Below, one piece after another: positions 62,465-64,000 of a stretch of 64,000 bases of DNA. Position 1 is the stretch's first letter, and every line of letters begins with the position of its first letter. Source of the DNA: Rhodocyclaceae bacterium (GTDB lineage: Bacteria; Pseudomonadota; Gammaproteobacteria; Burkholderiales; Rhodocyclaceae); contig NKXK01000024.1 of assembly GCA_004379165.1 (NCBI GenBank), positions 1-64,000 on the forward strand. The letters run 5' to 3'. The position numbers and the translations under genes are program-made. The notes beneath the pieces are model-generated. The model was not told the DNA's origin. It saw nothing but the letters and a program-made list of their open reading frames with translations, and made no database searches.

Positions 62465-63789
62465 AATGTGGGTACCTGGTGCTTGTCGAGCATGTGGCGG
62501 ACGAGATTGACGTGCTCGCGCAGGGTGTAAACCAGATCCGTGAAGCCCAGCGGCACATGCAGCTGGCTGGCTTCCTCGTCGAGCGCATCGAGACGCTGCC
62601 GGTAATCCTCCAGCCGCGCCGGATCGAAATGGTTCTTCAGGTCGTCCTCAAGAAAGCGCAGCTCGCCGTAGCAGCGGAAGACCTTGGAACGGACGCGCCA
62701 GGTGTAGATCGCCGGCGCCACCTTGAGCAGCGGAATGAGCAGCGCAAAAACCGGCACCAGCAGCACGATCAGCCGGTCGATCAGCACTGCCAGCCAGAAG
62801 GGCAGGTAGCGCTGCAGGAAGGGCGCGCCGGACTTGAAATAGCGCGCCGCATCGGGCGACAGCGGCAACATCTGATCCTTGTACGAGGGGAATTCACCGA
62901 CATCCTGGAAGAAACCGGATTTGCCATGCACCTCGCTCGCCGCCTGCAGCAGCAAGGTCTGCAAGGCGGGGTGCAGATCGTCGCGGATGATCAGATTGGC
63001 CGTCGGTGCCAGCAGCTTGATGTCCTCGGGCGGGAAGTCGCGCACCAGATCGGCAACGCCATGCGGGAAAGTCAGCTTGGTAAGGAAGGGAAAGCGACGC
63101 TGGTAGGCACCGGCCTGGGCGAAGCTCATCACCTTGACCCCCGGCGAACGCAGCAGCACCTGCACCACCGGTGCTTTTTCGGAGGCGATGACGAAAGCGG
63201 CATCGATGCGCCCCTGCTGCAATTCCTCGGCCGCAACCAGCCCGGAAAGCGGCAACAGGCGATCACTGACCGGCACATCGTTGGCCTCCAGAAGTTGCCG
63301 CGCCAGCTGGCGGACTCCGGAGCCTTCGGCGCCGATGGCAATGCGCTTGCCGCGCAGTTCGGTCAGGCGCGTCAGCGGCTGCTCGCCGCGATAGAAGACC
63401 CAGACCGGCTCGTAGAACAGGCTGCCCAGCGACAGCAGGCCGGAATCGTCGGCCTCGTCCGGATCGCTCTTCGGCTCGATGACCCCGCCCTGGACAAAAC
63501 CGACCTGCGCCTCGTCCGCCTTCAGGCGCTCAAGATTCTGCAGTGACCCAGCGGAGGAGCGGACCTCCAGCGTCACCCCGTCGCGGGCGAGAATGGTCGC
63601 GTAGCGCTGGGCAAAATGATAATAAGCGCCGGAATCGCTGCCGGTGGTGATAACAATGCGCTTGGGCGGCGCCGGTTCGACAAACTGGTAGGCGATGACG
63701 AAGCCGATGCCGGCAATCAGGAATATCCACCATGCCGTCGCGAACAGGTCGCGCAGCGACAGCAAGCCGGCCTTGATTTTCGCCATCAT
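62461..63789 (-). CDS. TAXI family TRAP-type solute receptor, membrane-anchored
   Basis: A 442-residue protein. An N-terminal helix (about 15-35) anchors it, then the TAXI binding domain follows (ITTGSDSGAYYHFAQRYATIL, LQNLERLKADEAQVGFVQGG, GKRIAIGAEGSGVRQLARQL). A second hydrophobic segment (about 325-365) and a cytoplasmic helical tail of about 80 residues come after, unlike the purely periplasmic receptors. No TRAP permease is adjacent. It overlaps the ParA-like gene and the quinone oxidoreductase gene by four bases each. Confidence 0.85.
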   Translation of the reverse strand: MMAKIKAGLLSLRDLFATAWWIFLIAGIGFVIAYQFVEPAPPKRIVITTGSDSGAYYHFAQRYATILARDGVTLEVRSSAGSLQNLERLKADEAQVGFVQGGVIEPKSDPDEADDSGLLSLGSLFYEPVWVFYRGEQPLTRLTELRGKRIAIGAEGSGVRQLARQLLEANDVPVSDRLLPLSGLVAAEELQQGRIDAAFVIASEKAPVVQVLLRSPGVKVMSFAQAGAYQRRFPFLTKLTFPHGVADLVRDFPPEDIKLLAPTANLIIRDDLHPALQTLLLQAASEVHGKSGFFQDVGEFPSYKDQMLPLSPDAARYFKSGAPFLQRYLPFWLAVLIDRLIVLLVPVFALLIPLLKVAPAIYTWRVRSKVFRCYGELRFLEDDLKNHFDPARLEDYRQRLDALDEEASQLHVPLGFTDLVYTLREHVNLVRHMLDKHQVPTL

Positions 63790-64000
63790 GGAATGAGGAT
63801 GGTCGAGCCCGTGGTCTTGCGAGCCTCAAGGTCAATGTGCGCCCGCGCCGCGTCGCGCAGCGCATAACGCTGATGGACCTCGATCTTCACTTTGCCGGCG
63901 ACGACCATCGCGAACAGTTCCTCGCCCAGCGCCAGCAGATCCTCGCGGCGGGCGGTGTAGTTCATCAGCGTCGGCCGTGTGACGAACAGGGAACCCTTCT
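63786..64000 (-). CDS. Quinone oxidoreductase (zinc-free MDR family), C-terminal part
   Basis: The last 71 residues of a QorA-type NADPH:quinone reductase: KGSLFVTRPTLMNYTARRED, RYALRDAARAHIDLEARKTT, GSTILIP. The rest lies beyond the right edge. The stop codon overlaps the TAXI gene start (ATGA), so it is the first visible gene of the qor-TAXI-ParA unit. Confidence 0.88.
   Translation of the reverse strand, partial: KGSLFVTRPTLMNYTARREDLLALGEELFAMVVAGKVKIEVHQRYALRDAARAHIDLEARKTTGSTILIP

Noticed and set aside
1..64000. tRNA, rRNA or riboswitch
   Set aside because: No cloverleaf, rRNA segment or recognisable riboswitch core was found on reading the intergenic gaps, all but one of which are short.

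Overview
The window looks like the chromosome of a high-GC betaproteobacterium, most likely Rhodocyclales (Dechloromonas/Azonexus/Accumulibacter-like). That placement rests on protein flavour and gene neighbourhoods read by eye, not on a search. It holds 51 complete protein genes, an IS1380-type transposase cut by the left edge, a quinone oxidoreductase cut by the right edge (53 protein genes in all), one broken FecR-type gene, and no rRNA or tRNA that I can see.

Layout. 1-1.3 kb: right end of an insertion sequence lying against dps. 1.3-6.7 kb: housekeeping genes (a TRAP binding protein, pmbA, darP, mogA) and a PilZ-like protein. 6.7-21.6 kb: a glycogen/maltodextrin cluster (glk, glgB, glgC, two GH57 enzymes, glgP, pgi, glgA) set between thyA and folA; from glgC to folA it is almost one overlapping operon. 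21.6-25.1 kb: an outer-membrane Slam/DUF560-like protein with an intact FecR-domain partner and a second FecR gene broken by two in-frame stops. 25.1-32.2 kb: Orn/Lys/Arg decarboxylase, dcd, apbC, a response regulator, metG. 32.6-36.1 kb: a flavocytochrome-c-type sulfide dehydrogenase flavoprotein, a DUF411 protein coupled to a Leu/Ile/Val-type binding protein, a small membrane protein, a ribbon-helix-helix regulator. 36.2-47.2 kb: a SulP anion transporter and a five-gene DAB-type inorganic-carbon cluster (dabA, dabB and three further NuoM/NuoN-like subunits). 47.4-54.3 kb: peroxiredoxin, an HTH-receiver regulator, a soluble chemoreceptor, a WbuC-type cupin and dnaE. 54.4-64 kb: enoyl-CoA hydratase, a GT39/ArnT-like transferase with a sialidase-like protein and a membrane protein, a double-receiver protein, a LysR/pirin/flavodoxin group, and a ParA/TAXI/quinone oxidoreductase overlapping operon.

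Working together. Glk and Pgi link free hexose to glycolysis. GlgC, GlgA and GlgB make glycogen, and GlgP with the two GH57 enzymes break it down and rework it. DabA/DabB with the extra antiporter-like subunits probably use the proton gradient to drive vectorial CO2 hydration, next to a SulP protein that could carry bicarbonate or sulfate.

The most unusual signal is not a gene. A 34-bp sequence recurs 17 times (about once per 3.8 kb), 13 times inside genes and four times at gene 3' ends, never in an obvious promoter. Each copy has a 20-bp block with two T-tracts one helical turn apart, then a core GTTnACCGCAGCAG (reverse complement CTGCTGCGGTnAAC). A GCGGT-type core followed by two phased A/T tracts is the architecture of Pasteurellaceae DNA-uptake sequences, so a previously undescribed uptake-type or chromosome-organising signal is my leading hypothesis.
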